DNA of 64,000 nt from NCBI RefSeq assembly GCF_004193775.1, contig NC_041019.1:40134966-40198965 (forward strand), in the 5' to 3' direction. The position numbers and the translations under genes are program-made. Of this stretch, positions 46,192 through 56,200 are shown in pieces. The stretch's first letter is position 1. Each line of letters opens with the position of its first letter. This DNA is from Glycine soja. Taxonomy: Eukaryota; Streptophyta; Magnoliopsida; Fabales; Fabaceae. The notes beneath the pieces were generated by a model. It worked only from the letters and a program-made list of their open reading frames with translations, was not told the DNA's origin and ran no database searches.

Positions 46192-48060
46192 CTAACGGTT
46201 TCTAATTATATGGGCCATCAAATCTATCATGTGTTGACAGTAATTGATTAGCCCATGAATCTCCTCGGGGGCCGTACACACATCGGCCATGGCTTTTGCT
46301 TTGGCTAATAGACGCGGGAGGTCTTGACTTCCATTCAAGGTCAAGGCAAACCTATCCATCCACATAGTCGCTTCTTGATGCAACGCATCAATCACCCTCC
46401 CTCTTGCTTCTTTTTCGGCATATACTTGTGCAAAATCCTTCGCTAGCTTTTGTTCATGGGTCACAGACTGGTTCAACTCTTCCTTGTATTGCCCTATGAT
46501 AGCTAGCATGCTTTGCTCCGTGGCTTCCAACTGTTGAGCCAAACTCCTCTTGGACCTTGCACAAGTAGCTAACTCTTCTTTTAAGATCATGCCATGCACC
46601 CGTGACCGGTCTCTTTCCTCTCTTTGGAGCTTGAGCTCGTTGTTGCTACCCCACAATGCTCCTCGGAATTTCTCTCGACCATGCTCCTCCTTGTGGGCCC
46701 TTTTGGTTTCTTGTTCAAGGGCTCTTGCAGTGGCCGCATTTTCCTCTTGTAACTCGGTGCACTCTTTCCGGATGTGTGTAGTGGCTGATTTGAACTTCTC
46801 CTTGGCGAGTCTTGCCTTCCCTAGCTCTAATTTTAGAGCTCGGACTTCTTCATCTTCCTCCGGAGCTTCGAAGTTCTCCTCATTGATAACTTTCAACTTG
46901 GAGAGCCAATCTAACCCTCGCGTGTGAATTCTTAGCCATCCATGATAACCTCCGATGACGCCATTATGGATGCCCCTAAGCTCCTTGTCTTTCCTCAATG
47001 GACTCCTCCACGCCTTGTGGATTCTTTGTATAACCTTGAGACCTTGCGCGCCTAAATCTTTCACAAGGAAAGGTGAGAGACTCCCTTCCGTTGGCGCTCC
47101 CCTCATGGGGTACCCTAGCTGTCTTATGGCAAGTGCGGGATTATAGTTAATACAACCCCTCGTCCCTATCAACGGAACATTAGGGTAGTCCCCACACGAG
47201 AAAAGAACTCCCTCCTTGCCTTCCTTCCATCGAGGAAACCAATTGATTGCGTTGCCTCCTATCCCAGCCAAATGTTGGTCCCAATCGACTCTTCCTTTTT
47301 CGGCGCATGAGCGATAGCTTTGAAGTGGACACGGGTGTCTTGTGTCTTGTTGGAATAGGTGTGAAACCAACCACACACAGAGAGCGGGTAAACAACAGAC
47401 AATCCGTGCACTGTTTTTCTCACACCTCCGGTCAAAGGTGTCAAACAAATCTGCCAAGATAGCCACCACTGGACTCTCCTTGCCATGGTGATATGCGAGG
47501 AAAGCATCAATCGCGGCTAAGTCCACCAAACCGTCCACGTTTGGAAAGAGGACAACCCCAAAAATCAACAAAGCTAGTATATCCGCAAACGGGCCCCACT
47601 TCTCTTGGCTCGCCATATCCCTTGCCTTGCCTTCCAAGTATTTCCGAGGCAGGCCCACTACGCTGTTCCGAGTTTGCTTCATGCGATCCAACTCTTTTGC
47701 CGAATCTCCAACCACAGCTGCAATCTTGCTTAAGGAGGGAAGAAAGCCGGAGAAAAGATACGATCTTCTTCCCCAAAGAGGGCATCCTAGTATTTCCTCA
47801 AACTCTTCAATAGTCGGTACCATTTGGAAGTCCCCAAACGTAAAGCACCTCAACGGCTGGTCATAGTATTGGGCGAGTGATACGACAGCTTCCGTAAATA
47901 CCTCCGCTGCAGTCAAATCTAGAATCTTCCCGTACACTTTGCGGAAGGCTTGCCTTTGGAGAGGTCCCATCAATCGTTCCAATTCATTGAGGCTGGTGAC
48001 ATCTAGACTTTTAACCTTGACTTGATAAAACCTTTTGTCGTTTTGATTTGTCCCCATCAT
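46192..48060 (-). CDS. ORF1 of the Tat/Ogre-like element, intact, 622 aa
   Basis: An uninterrupted frame with start at 48060 lies upstream of gag on the same strand. The N-terminal two-thirds holds blocks such as LRCFTFGDFQMVPTIEEFE, ILGCPLWGRR, FADILALLIFGVVLFPNV and CLPALCVWLVSHLFQQ, resembling plant-mobile-domain-like proteins (DUF7745-type). The last third (about residues 420-560) is a charged coiled coil (LKLELGKARLAKEKFKS, RALEQETKRAHKEEHG). Ogre elements are known to carry such an ORF1 of unknown function. Its integrity contrasts with the broken gag-pol. The start is the first Met, two codons before MGTNQNDKRFY; either could serve. Confidence 0.82.
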   Translation of the reverse strand: MMGTNQNDKRFYQVKVKSLDVTSLNELERLMGPLQRQAFRKVYGKILDLTAAEVFTEAVVSLAQYYDQPLRCFTFGDFQMVPTIEEFEEILGCPLWGRRSYLFSGFLPSLSKIAAVVGDSAKELDRMKQTRNSVVGLPRKYLEGKARDMASQEKWGPFADILALLIFGVVLFPNVDGLVDLAAIDAFLAYHHGKESPVVAILADLFDTFDRRCEKNSARIVCCLPALCVWLVSHLFQQDTRHPCPLQSYRSCAEKGRVDWDQHLAGIGGNAINWFPRWKEGKEGVLFSCGDYPNVPLIGTRGCINYNPALAIRQLGYPMRGAPTEGSLSPFLVKDLGAQGLKVIQRIHKAWRSPLRKDKELRGIHNGVIGGYHGWLRIHTRGLDWLSKLKVINEENFEAPEEDEEVRALKLELGKARLAKEKFKSATTHIRKECTELQEENAATARALEQETKRAHKEEHGREKFRGALWGSNNELKLQREERDRSRVHGMILKEELATCARSKRSLAQQLEATEQSMLAIIGQYKEELNQSVTHEQKLAKDFAQVYAEKEARGRVIDALHQEATMWMDRFALTLNGSQDLPRLLAKAKAMADVCTAPEEIHGLINYCQHMIDLMAHIIRNR

Positions 48061-48751
48061 TTACCTAAAAAAAGGGATGGATCAAGACTCCGACATGAAT
48101 GATGCAATGCATATGCATGAAACGGAAAGAAAACAACACAAAGGAGTAATTCCCACATACGAGACCGCAGAGATCCAATTTTAATGCTACGTTTTGAGCA
48201 TGATGGCGCCTCAACATAGTATTAAAAAGGTTACGTATTACTCTAAAGAAACCAAACATCACTAGCAAAACTATAAACTAGTGCTATTTACCAAAAAGAT
48301 GCATCAGAACAAATGGCATGGAGCGTGTTTGCTCTTTGCCCCTATTTGGGAACCTATAGGACAATATCTAGGGGTCTCTAATAACTACTCCCCAACAATT
48401 CATAACTCACACGGCTGTTTTCTAGAGGTATCATCACTCAAGATAATAATATTGTGGCGGTATGGAATACCAGCGACAACACATTATAAAGAGAGAAAGC
48501 TCTAGACGAGGTTTCACTATTATCAAGCAAGTCGGAGACCTAGCAATATGATAGATTCACCTCCACTCCTTAAATTCCCATGAACCCGGGTGTAGGGCCC
48601 CTTTTTTACTCAAACCCGTGGGTGCTTAGAATGCAGTGTAAAGAATGCGAAATAGACAACAGCTATTTACATTTTACACATTTCAACAAATGCACACACA
48701 AAGTTTCACAAATCCACAATTCCTTAAAATAGGCCTAACTCACAAAAATAG
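48061..48751 (-). other. 5' untranslated leader of the Tat/Ogre-like element
   Basis: About 0.7 kb between the PBS and ORF1, with no recognised coding. It would hold packaging signals, but none can be named from sequence alone. Confidence 0.6.
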
Positions 48752-48769
48752 TCCCCAGTGGAGTCGCCA
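48752..48769 (-). promoter_or_regulatory. Primer binding site
   Basis: On the element strand, two bases after the 5' LTR, stands TGGCGACTCCACTGGGGA. It starts with TGG, as needed to pair with a tRNA CCA tail. I did not assign the tRNA; a tRNA 3'-end search would settle it. Confidence 0.8.
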
Positions 48770-48771
48770 AC

Positions 48772-50337
48772 TGTCGCAACGTGCCCTTTTGCGGGCGAGC
48801 GAAGGCGAGGCTCACGGGTGCGCTTTCCAAAGGAGGAAAGATGCGCGGAGTCGCCACCAACGTTTATTTGTGGAAAACATCGGGAAAACCGAAGGAAACC
48901 GGTCAAAATGAAAATTCTAAGTTCGGGAGTTGTATTTACGTTTGAGGAAGGTATTAGCACCTTTTACGTTTGTCTCGAAGGACAACAACCTATTTTTTAG
49001 AATTGTGGAAATTGTATTACCTTAACTTTTATTTCTTTTTATTTTTTTGAGGTCGAAGAGGAAATCAGACCTACGTAGTTCTTTCTTAAGAGTGAATCAA
49101 GTGATTCTTTTTACCTGAAAGGTGATCATTTTAAGGCGTTGGACCTTAAAAATGATCCATTTAACTTGGTAAGGAAAACTGAAATGATAAACTTTCGAAC
49201 CCTATTTTTTGTGGACGAGCTTGACTAGGCGAGTTGATTTTAGCCTTAGTTTCACTTTAATTATTAGTCAATTCAATTAAGAATGAGAAATCCCAAAGAG
49301 AAAATGTCCGATTGATTTTTTTCGCTTCATTTTACTAAAAGATATTTTTTATTATTATATTATTATTTTACCTCTTTTTTGATTTCCAACGTGGTTATGG
49401 CACGACCGAACGGTCGGAATTCATTTTAACAGAAATTAACGAATACTACAATTCAAATGATCGGTGGAAATTTATTTTATTTTTAGATTAGGCGAGAAAC
49501 GACTTAAATAAATGACTGAAGCACGTCAAAAGGGGGTATAGAAAGCGAATGAAAACGAGAATAAAAGTACATGAAACAAATGGGGACCACCACGGGTATA
49601 TAGAATAAATTGAAAATCTTGGTTTGAGGTACTAACCAGTTGAAGACTGAAGAAAACGAAGAACGAACGATGAATGTCGAAGAACGGTTGAAAATCTTCG
49701 CGTAATTACTCACGGAAATGTTACGGAAGCGCCTCGGCTTGGATTTTCTTCACGGAAACAATTTTCCTTAGCAATTTCGAGAGAATAAGAAGTGCCAAGA
49801 AGGCTGACCCCTTTTCTTCTTCACTCCTTCCCCTATTTATAGCAAAATAGGGGAGGAGCTTGCCACCCAGCTCGCCCAGGCAACCAAGGTTGCTTCCTCC
49901 AGAAGCAACCACCTTCTGGAGGAAGAAACAGGAAGGCCCAAGTGGGCCTGATTGCTATTTGTACCCCCCTTTTTACTAAATGCACCCCCCTTTACTTTTT
50001 TTGGTAATTCTTTTTCGTAACGTTACGAAACTTTACGAATTTCATAACGATACTTATTTTCCTTCCGCAAGGTTACGAATCCTTACGGATTATGTATTTA
50101 CTCTTTTTTAGCTTTCGAAGAAGTTACGGAAACTCACTGATTGTGCAAAAACACCTCCTTTTGATTTCCGTCACATTACAGAATTTCACAGATCGTGTAA
50201 GCCTGCTTCCTTTTGATTTCCGGCACGTCTCGGGACTTCACATATTGTGCAACAAAGGGTGCCAAGTATCTCGAAGCGGCCAATCAAAGGTTGCATATCA
50301 TCAAATAATAATCCCCGGACGAAATTAGGGTATGACA
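48772..50337 (-). repeat. 5' LTR of the Tat/Ogre-like element
   Basis: 1566 bp, nearly identical to 31636-33235. It lacks the 38-bp segment found at 31919-31956 of the other LTR. TATA box CTATAAATAG at 49833-49842. The GCTCGCC/GGCGAGC inverted repeat of the other LTR is degraded here (GCTCGCCCAGGCAACC), while the 12-bp stem and the GGCCCA/TGGGCC repeat are kept. Confidence 0.95.
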
Positions 50338-50342
50338 GGGGG

Positions 50343-50880
50343 TTTTAGTGTTTGATGGGTTTCGAAATGAGACTTTTCATTTGTGAGTCATGCTTTTTTG
50401 TACCATTAATGACTTTCCAACATATGGGAATTTGAGTGGGTACAGTGTTAAGGGTCATCGTGCATGCCCCATATGTGTAGAAGACACAAGCTACATATAG
50501 CTGAAACATGATAGAAAAACAATATACACTAGGCATCGACAGTTTCTGAAACCTCATAACCCTTACCAGCGATTGAAAAAAACATTTAACGAAATTCAAG
50601 AGCATGAAAGTGCATCGATATCGTTAACTAGTGACTAGGTCTTTCAGCGAGTTCAACACCTGAATACTATATTTGGAAAGACCCAAAAGAAGGAAAAAAA
50701 AAATAAGACTTGCATATGGAAGAAAAGGTCGATTTTGTTTGATCTTTTGTACTGGTTTGTTCTAGAGGTTAGACATTGTATTGATGTTATGCATGTAGAG
50801 AAAAATGTATGTGATAGTGCCATTGGGAAGCTCCTTAACATTCAAGGCAAGATGAAAGATGCTTTGAATACTCGTCAGTT
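50343..50880 (+). pseudogene. TNP2-type CACTA transposase, 3' continuation
   Basis: Continues the TNP2 frame after the retrotransposon: LVFDGFRNETFHL, then INDFPTYGNLSGYSVKGH, RACPICVEDTSYIQLKH, TRHRQFLKPHNPYQR, WKKRSILFDLLYWF, CIDVMHVEKNVCDSAIG and KLLNIQGKMKDALNTR. The CPxCxxxT and DVMHxEKNV(C) blocks are conserved TNP2 features. Stops and a frameshift interrupt it. With 30475-31635 it shows that the target site of the retrotransposon lay inside the transposase gene. Confidence 0.88.
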
Positions 50881-50951
50881 TACATTATTGTTTATTACCT
50901 AACTTATTGTTTTAAATTCATACATAATTTACTTTATTTTAACAATAATAG

Positions 50952-51775
50952 GCATATGACTGAGACAAGTATGCGAGCAGGGAATTCCAATGTGTATGGA
51001 TTCCTCGAGCCATAATCCATACAGAGATTTGAGCAATCACAATTTGAATCACAAAGTTATATTAGGAACTAGATGCAAGATTCAAAGAGGGATCTGTACA
51101 TAGGAGCCTACTTGAATGGGTAAGTTAAACTGAACAAATGAATTTAAATAATGTATAATAGTATAATAACTTATATTGTTTTCCACTACCATGCACATTG
51201 GCAAATGGTCATCATTTTGCCTAAGGAAAATGTTGTCATCTGGTTTTGTTCATTGCATAATAGGCCAAACAACTACCTCAAAGGAATAATTATCAGGTCA
51301 GTTCTATTTTTCAATATATTTGCATTAGCATTAGTCGGGAATATCAATATCTTAATTGTACAACACACATCCATGTTTGTATTGAACAGTGCTTTGAAAG
51401 CACATGACGATACTCCACAAAGCAAGTCCAAGGCTATTGCTAGGTGGATTGTTGTTAAAGTAAGTCATTTAAATAATGCTTCTAGTTATATTTTAATATT
51501 GTGTAGACTAATTTGTATTTAACATTCAATATCGAAATTTCATAATGTACTTAATGTAATAGACAGAAAGGAAGCACTAAGTGTGGATATTACATCATCC
51601 ACTAGATGTCAGCTATAATCTTAGGAAGTTTCAAGAATAATTTGGAAACAGTAATTATTTAATTCAAACATATTTCATTTTGTTATGATTGGTATTATAT
51701 ATTATTAACTTATGTTTTATTATATCATGCAATATTTCAATGATGCTAGACCATTGAAACCAGAGAGATTATGTT
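50952..51775 (+). pseudogene. ULP1-like (C48 peptidase) region of the CACTA element
   Basis: Broken frames read TSMRAGNSNVYGFLEP, then YIGAYLNG, HWQMVIILPKENVVIWF, CSLHNRPNNYLKGII, a repeat of similar material with SKAIARWIVVK, KCGYY at about 51579 (Cys codon 51582-51584) and YFNDARPLKPERL at about 51730. His-Trp, the following acidic/Asn site and the Cys resemble the catalytic set of ULP1/SENP proteases often carried by plant CACTA and MULE elements. Introns or frameshifts and a stop (TAG at 51013-51015 or nearby) disrupt it. Confidence 0.75.
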
Positions 51776-51860
51776 GTAAAATTTGGCAAACAAAAATTGG
51801 CACTGCATCTGTTGTGTTATGTATGCTTTTATGCTAAACATCGCTAGGGGAGAAGGCAAC

Positions 51861-53344
51861 CAAACTTGAAGATGCATTAATTTGTGGGAATCATAGAAAC
51901 ACTTCTCATGGCATTCTTTTCTTTCTTTTTTTTTTTAAGGTAAAACTTGTTCAGCAATACAAATAGGAGGACAATTAACAAAAAAAAGAAGGAGTATAAT
52001 GGAAATTATGAGGACTAGCATAATCTTTAGAAGTCCTCGCACAAAGCATGAGCCACTCAAGGAGTAACTAGTAAGGCATAATGTTTTGATATTATTAGTG
52101 TCCTAATTAAATAACAAAAAATACAAAATTTTAAAACTATTTTGAGTACTCAACATAAAATTATTTAATTTTTTATGTAAACAAAATTTTAAATAATAAA
52201 TTTAGTTATCTGAAATGAATAGACATATAAGATCTGAAAGTAAAGATACATTTCTTGCACTAGCTCTTTTTGTTTCTCCCTGTAGTTTTTAGTTTGGGCT
52301 GAAACACCTTTTATTCACAACAAAACTAAAAATATTTTCATTTATTATTTGAATTAGAATTTAATAAGAATGTAATGATAATGAAAAAAACATATTGTCA
52401 TTAGACTGGGCCAATTATAATATATATTTTTTGGTGGCCACTTTTATAATAATTATTTTAAAAAGTTTATAATATAAGATAATTTATAATTAATTAAGAA
52501 TATAAAAGTTTCTAAAATGATGATACATAAATTTTAAACATTTTTAAACTAAAATACTTCACAAACTTAATGCATTTTAAATTAATATAGATATACCTTT
52601 GTATTTTCACCGTAACCACTCATTCTTTCGAGTTTAATCCTTGATATTTGAATTAGCTAACTGTTCATATCATTGCCAATTTACCATCATGAATGTATGT
52701 GCAAGAAAAAAACATAGTTTTGTTATAGTATTCAATTGAGATTTTTATTTTGAAGAGCTATAACATTTATACTCTTATTAATTCTTTAAAAATATTTTTT
52801 TGAATTTTCAATATCTTTAATTATCTTTTTTTTTAATATTTTTTATTTCTTAATTAATATATAGTCTTAGTATATTTATTAGTAAAACCGCTCTATTAAA
52901 AAAGTATTTTTGAATTTTGTTAACCTAAATCTTAAGAAATAATATAAAAAGTATTAAATGAAAATATAATTATATCTATTGTTTTAGAAACAAAAAAAAA
53001 AATACTACTATTATTTTATTAGGAAATACTACTATTATATAGTGCAATTCTTGTAGAATAGTAGTATTTCCTAACATGTTTTAATTGATGTATGCATAAA
53101 GTCTACAAGCTTATTATATTTGTGCACGCCATGGTGCATTGTAAATTAAACTACGCACGAAAGCTACCTATATAAAGGTGTAATGAAAGTCCACCATATA
53201 CTTAAAGTTGGCATAAAATGTGCTTATTCAGCCACCTGTATTTGTATTTGTAGCAGAAATGAATCGGTTAAGAAACAGAACTTAATCAAAATTATTTTGA
53301 TCAGCACCTGTTTATTAGTTTTGCTTTTGAGTGTAGCATTCATA
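51861..53344. other. AT-rich spacer
   Basis: No coding similarity. It has an A/T tract near 51920 and AT-rich DNA to about 53050. A frame at 53183-53374 is open but unremarkable. The right end of the second CACTA element should lie here, but no TTTCTAGTAGTG terminus was found. Confidence 0.45.
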
Positions 53345-54157
53345 TTGATATTTGTTTTTTGGAATGATGATTGATGTAGGTGTTCATTCAGTTATTTCTT
53401 TGATTCTTGCTTTCATTTTGGACCGTGTTGCTCATCATCACAGGTACAAATGCTTGTTACCAATGAATATTTTTATTACGTGTTCACTGTCATTAATGAC
53501 AATTGATATATGCTATACAAATTGGGTTCATGATGAGTGAACCTTAGATTCCCGTTTTGAAATTGGATGCAATGATTCTTGCGGACAGTTTGCATTAATC
53601 ATTGTATTCAATCTTGAATTGTCCGTTTGGACAGTTTGGAGAGATTGATATTTTTATGGTAGATTCATGTGTTAAGGTTAAAATTATTTTGTTTAATTTA
53701 ATGAAATTTTGGTAATGCATTTCTAGTTGTTCTCTGAGTGCATACTTGATTATCGAGAAATTAATTTCACTGATTTCATGTCGTGTACTTGGAGACCAAT
53801 GCGAAATGCTGCCAAAATTTTGTCAAATTTAACAAAATAGAATTAACCTTGATGTATGAAGCTACCATAAAAGACGGTCTTCCCGAATGGGATAGGGCCA
53901 CACCTTTAATAAAAAGATGAGATTTTCATGCATCGAATAACTTTGAGAGTATGACCGAGTTATTACCTAGATGGATCGAAGTTGGATGAATGAAAGTCGC
54001 ATCAGCCCAGAATATGAGGAAGGCGTCGAGCAACTCTTACAATTTGCTTCAGAAAGAGGTCAACCGGATGAAGATGGAAAATATTATTGTCCTTGCATCA
54101 ATTGTTTGAACGGAAGACGACAAATACTGGATGACATACGAGAGCATCTATTGTGTG
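53345..54157 (+). mobile_element. 5' piece of a third CACTA copy (TNP2 leader and N-terminus)
   Basis: 53360-54157 closely repeats 29845-30661: the same leader, then ATG at 53971 and 62 codons MDRSWMNESRISPEYE, LLQFASERG, CPCINCLNGRRQILDD, IREHLLC. Here the codon that is TGA in the other copy is CGA, so the frame is still open. The copy ends abruptly within TTGTGTG (54151-54157), where copia sequence begins. The rest of the element is not found on the other side of the copia element. Confidence 0.85.
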
Positions 54158-54199
54158 TTTCTTGATTTCAGAAGTTGTCATCATCAAAAAGGGGGAGAT
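54158..54199 (+). mobile_element. Orphan 3' internal fragment of the copia element with PPT
   Basis: These 42 bp (TTTCTTGATTTCAGAAG ... AAAAAGGGGGAGA) copy the internal sequence just before the 3' LTR (58457-58496) with one difference. A normal 5' LTR should be preceded by target DNA, not by a PPT. So the left LTR was once also a 3' LTR, or the copy arose by recombination between elements. Confidence 0.85.
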
Positions 54200-54528
54200 T
54201 ATAGAAGCAAAGCTTCATGGTGAATCAAAGGTGATTCAAAGGTGTTTTGATGATAACAATGATGATGACAAAGGTGATGACAAAAAGCTCAATGATCAAT
54301 CAAGAACAATTCAAGAGTTCAAGATAAGAATCAAGAAGAATTCAAGACTCAAGAACAAAGTCTAGAGACAAGAATCAAGATTCAAGGTTCAAAGATCTCA
54401 AGAATCAAGATCAAGATTCAAGAATGAAGAGAAGACTCAATCAAGATAAGTATTAAAAAGTTTTTTAAAACTTTGAATAGCACATGAGTTTTTGACAAAA
54501 CCATTTACCAAAGAGTTTTTACTCTCTG

Positions 54529-54786
54529 GTAATCGATTACCAGATTGTTGTAATCGATTAGCAGTAGCAAAATTGTTTTGAAAAAGTTTTCAAATTGAAT
54601 TTACAACGTTCCAATTATTTTCAAAAGGTTGTAATCGATTACAATGTTTTGGTAATCGATTACTAGTACCTTTGAACGTTGAAATTCAAATTCAAATGTG
54701 AAGAGTCACATCTTTTCACATAAAAGCATTGTGTAATCGATTACACTGATTTGGTAATCGATTACACTGATATGGAAATCGATTAC
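54529..54786. repeat. 21-bp-phased GTAATCGATTAC palindromes, left copia LTR
   Basis: Units start at 54529, 54550 (last base changed), 54631, 54652, 54733, 54754 and 54775 (GAAATCGATTAC). Spacing is 21 bp within each of three clusters. Confidence 0.9.
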
Positions 54787-55115
54787 CAGTGATTGTTTTT
54801 GAATAAATCAAAAGATGTAACTCTTCAAAAGGGTTTTGACTTTTTCAAATTGGTTTTAAGTTTTTCTAAAGGTTATAACTCTTCTAAACGGTCTTCTTGA
54901 CCAGGCATGAAGAGTCTATAAAAGCAAGGCTTTGCTTTGCATTTTCAATTAATTCATTCATTCAATACTTTTTGCTTTTCTAATCAATCCTTTACAAGCC
55001 TTGAATCTCTTTGAACTTCTTCTTCTTCTTTGTACCAAAAGCTTTCTGAAGTTTTCTGGTTTTCCAAACCTTGAAAACTTGTGTTATTCATCTTTTCATT
55101 CTCTTCTCCCTTTGC

Positions 55116-55567
55116 CAAAAAGAATTCGCCAAGGACTAACCGCCTGAATTCTTTTTGTGTCTCTCTTCTCTCTTTTCCAAAAGAACAAAGGACTAACCGT
55201 CTGAATTCTTTTATGTCTCCCTAATCCCTTGTCAAAGAATTCAAAACGACACAGTCTGAGAATTCTTTTGATTCTTCCCATTCCCTAATACAAAATTGTT
55301 CAAAGGACTAACCACCTGAGAATTCTTTTATATCCCCATTCACAAAGTATCAAAGGTTTAACAGCCTGAGATCTTTGTCTTAACACATTGGAGGGTACAT
55401 CCTTTGTGGTACAAGTAGAGGGTACATCTACTTGGGTTTAACTGAGAACAAGAGAGGGTACATCTCTTGTGGATCAGTTCTAGTGGAGGGTACATCCATT
55501 AGGTTCAAAGAGAACAAGGGAGGGTACATCCCTTATGGATCTTTGCTTGTAAATGGATTTTTACAAG
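55116..55567 (+). repeat. Stem-loop run, left copia LTR
   Basis: Same order as in the solo LTR. Class I first stem is 12 bp (55116-55127/55146-55157). Class II loops GGGTACA at 55393, 55420, 55456, 55488 and 55522. The second stem is perfect here, CAAGTAGA/TCTACTTG (55412-55419/55427-55434). The fourth and fifth each have one mismatch (TCCATTAG; TCCCTTAT). Final hairpin CTTGTAAA/TTTACAAG 55546-55567. Confidence 0.85.
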
Positions 55568-55861
55568 GTTGAAAGAAATCTCAAGGACCGCAGGTCGCTT
55601 GGGGACTGGATGTAGGCACGGGTTGTTGCCGAACCAGTATAAAAAATCTTGTGTGTTTGTTTCCTTCTTCCCTACTCTTTTACTTTCCGCTGTGCATTTA
55701 ATTTCTGCTTTTACTTTCTGTTAAGTTTCTCTTCTACTCCTCATTCTCTTCACAATTTAGTAAAAGTCTTATAAGAGTAGTTTTTTAATTGGTAAAGGTT
55801 TAGGAATAATTAATTAAACCCCCCCCTTCTTAATTATTCTGAGGTCACTCGATCAAGCATG

Positions 55862-55873
55862 TGGTATCAGAGC
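55862..55873 (+). promoter_or_regulatory. Primer binding site (initiator tRNA-Met type)
   Basis: TGGTATCAGAGC, two bases after the LTR end, is the standard plant copia PBS complementary to the 3' end of initiator tRNA-Met. Confidence 0.95.
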
Positions 55874-55899
55874 ACGTTTCTTGTAGAAATTTTAACAAC

Positions 55900-56200
55900 T
55901 TCAAGATTAATGGCCTCTTTAGATTCTTTGTTTTTTTTCAAAAGTATTTTCAGGAACAGGTTATTCGAAGATCATGATGAAGACCAAGTCAACTTTTGTC
56001 TCATGACAAAATCTCATGAAAACAACAAAGAAGAATCTGTAAGGAAGAAGTGATACATTGACAGTGGATGTTCCAAGCATATGACGGGAAATGTATCCAA
56101 GTTTACAACCATTTCCCCCAAAAGTGGACATGTTACATACAACAACAACAATATCAGTAAAATCTCAAAAGAGGTAACATCTAAGTCATCTCTATGAATT
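55900..56200 (+). pseudogene. Copia gag tail fused to protease fragment
   Basis: The frame ends TGA at 56051-56053 after VNFCLMTKSHENNKE. It continues in the same frame as YIDSGCSKHMTGNVSKF, the copia aspartic-protease block (D-S-G-C/A-xx-H-M). The nucleic-acid-binding knuckle is missing, so a deletion joined these parts. Stops follow by about 56200. Confidence 0.75.

Larger units (their letters stand above)
31636..50337 (-). mobile_element. Tat/Ogre-like Ty3/gypsy retrotransposon, 18.7 kb
   Basis: Complete in outline: LTRs 31636-33235 and 48772-50337, target duplication GGGGG (31631-31635 and 50338-50342), PBS beside the right LTR and PPT beside the left LTR, all reading on the minus strand. 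Order from 5': ORF1, gag, protease with G-patch, predicted intron, RT, RNase H, second (archaeal-type) RNase H, integrase, long 3' region with an extra ORF and tandem repeats. Great length, ORF1, the intron and a dual RNase H are known hallmarks of the Tat/Ogre lineage. Counting by eye, about 38 substitutions separate the LTRs (about 2.4 percent), suggesting a young insertion. Stops in gag-pol make it non-autonomous now. Confidence 0.93.
25306..51860 (+). mobile_element. Second CACTA (En/Spm) element, split by a nested retrotransposon
   Basis: A CACTACTAGATTTTTT terminus begins at 25306. A subterminal array built on TTAACATCGGTTTT / AAAACCGATGTTAA lies at about 25975-26210, a leader-like region follows, then a decayed TNP2 transposase (30475-31635 and 50343-50880) and a ULP1-like region (50952-51775), all on the plus strand. 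A Tat/Ogre element (31636-50337) interrupts TNP2. No matching right terminus was found, so the end at about 51860 is only the last recognisable coding position. The array at 25975 may belong to a different CACTA family than the 25306 terminus, so the left border is tentative. Confidence 0.6.
54200..55859 (+). repeat. Left LTR of the copia element
   Basis: 1660 bp, TATAGAAGC...GATCAAGCA. TATAAAAG box at 54917-54924. Near-identical to 58497-60177; the 21-bp length difference is one net palindrome unit. The small open frames inside are not genes. Confidence 0.92.

Noticed and set aside
47180..47866. Additional frames overlapping ORF1 on both strands
   Set aside because: ORF1 (46192-48060, minus) accounts for the coding signal; the others are shorter shadows.
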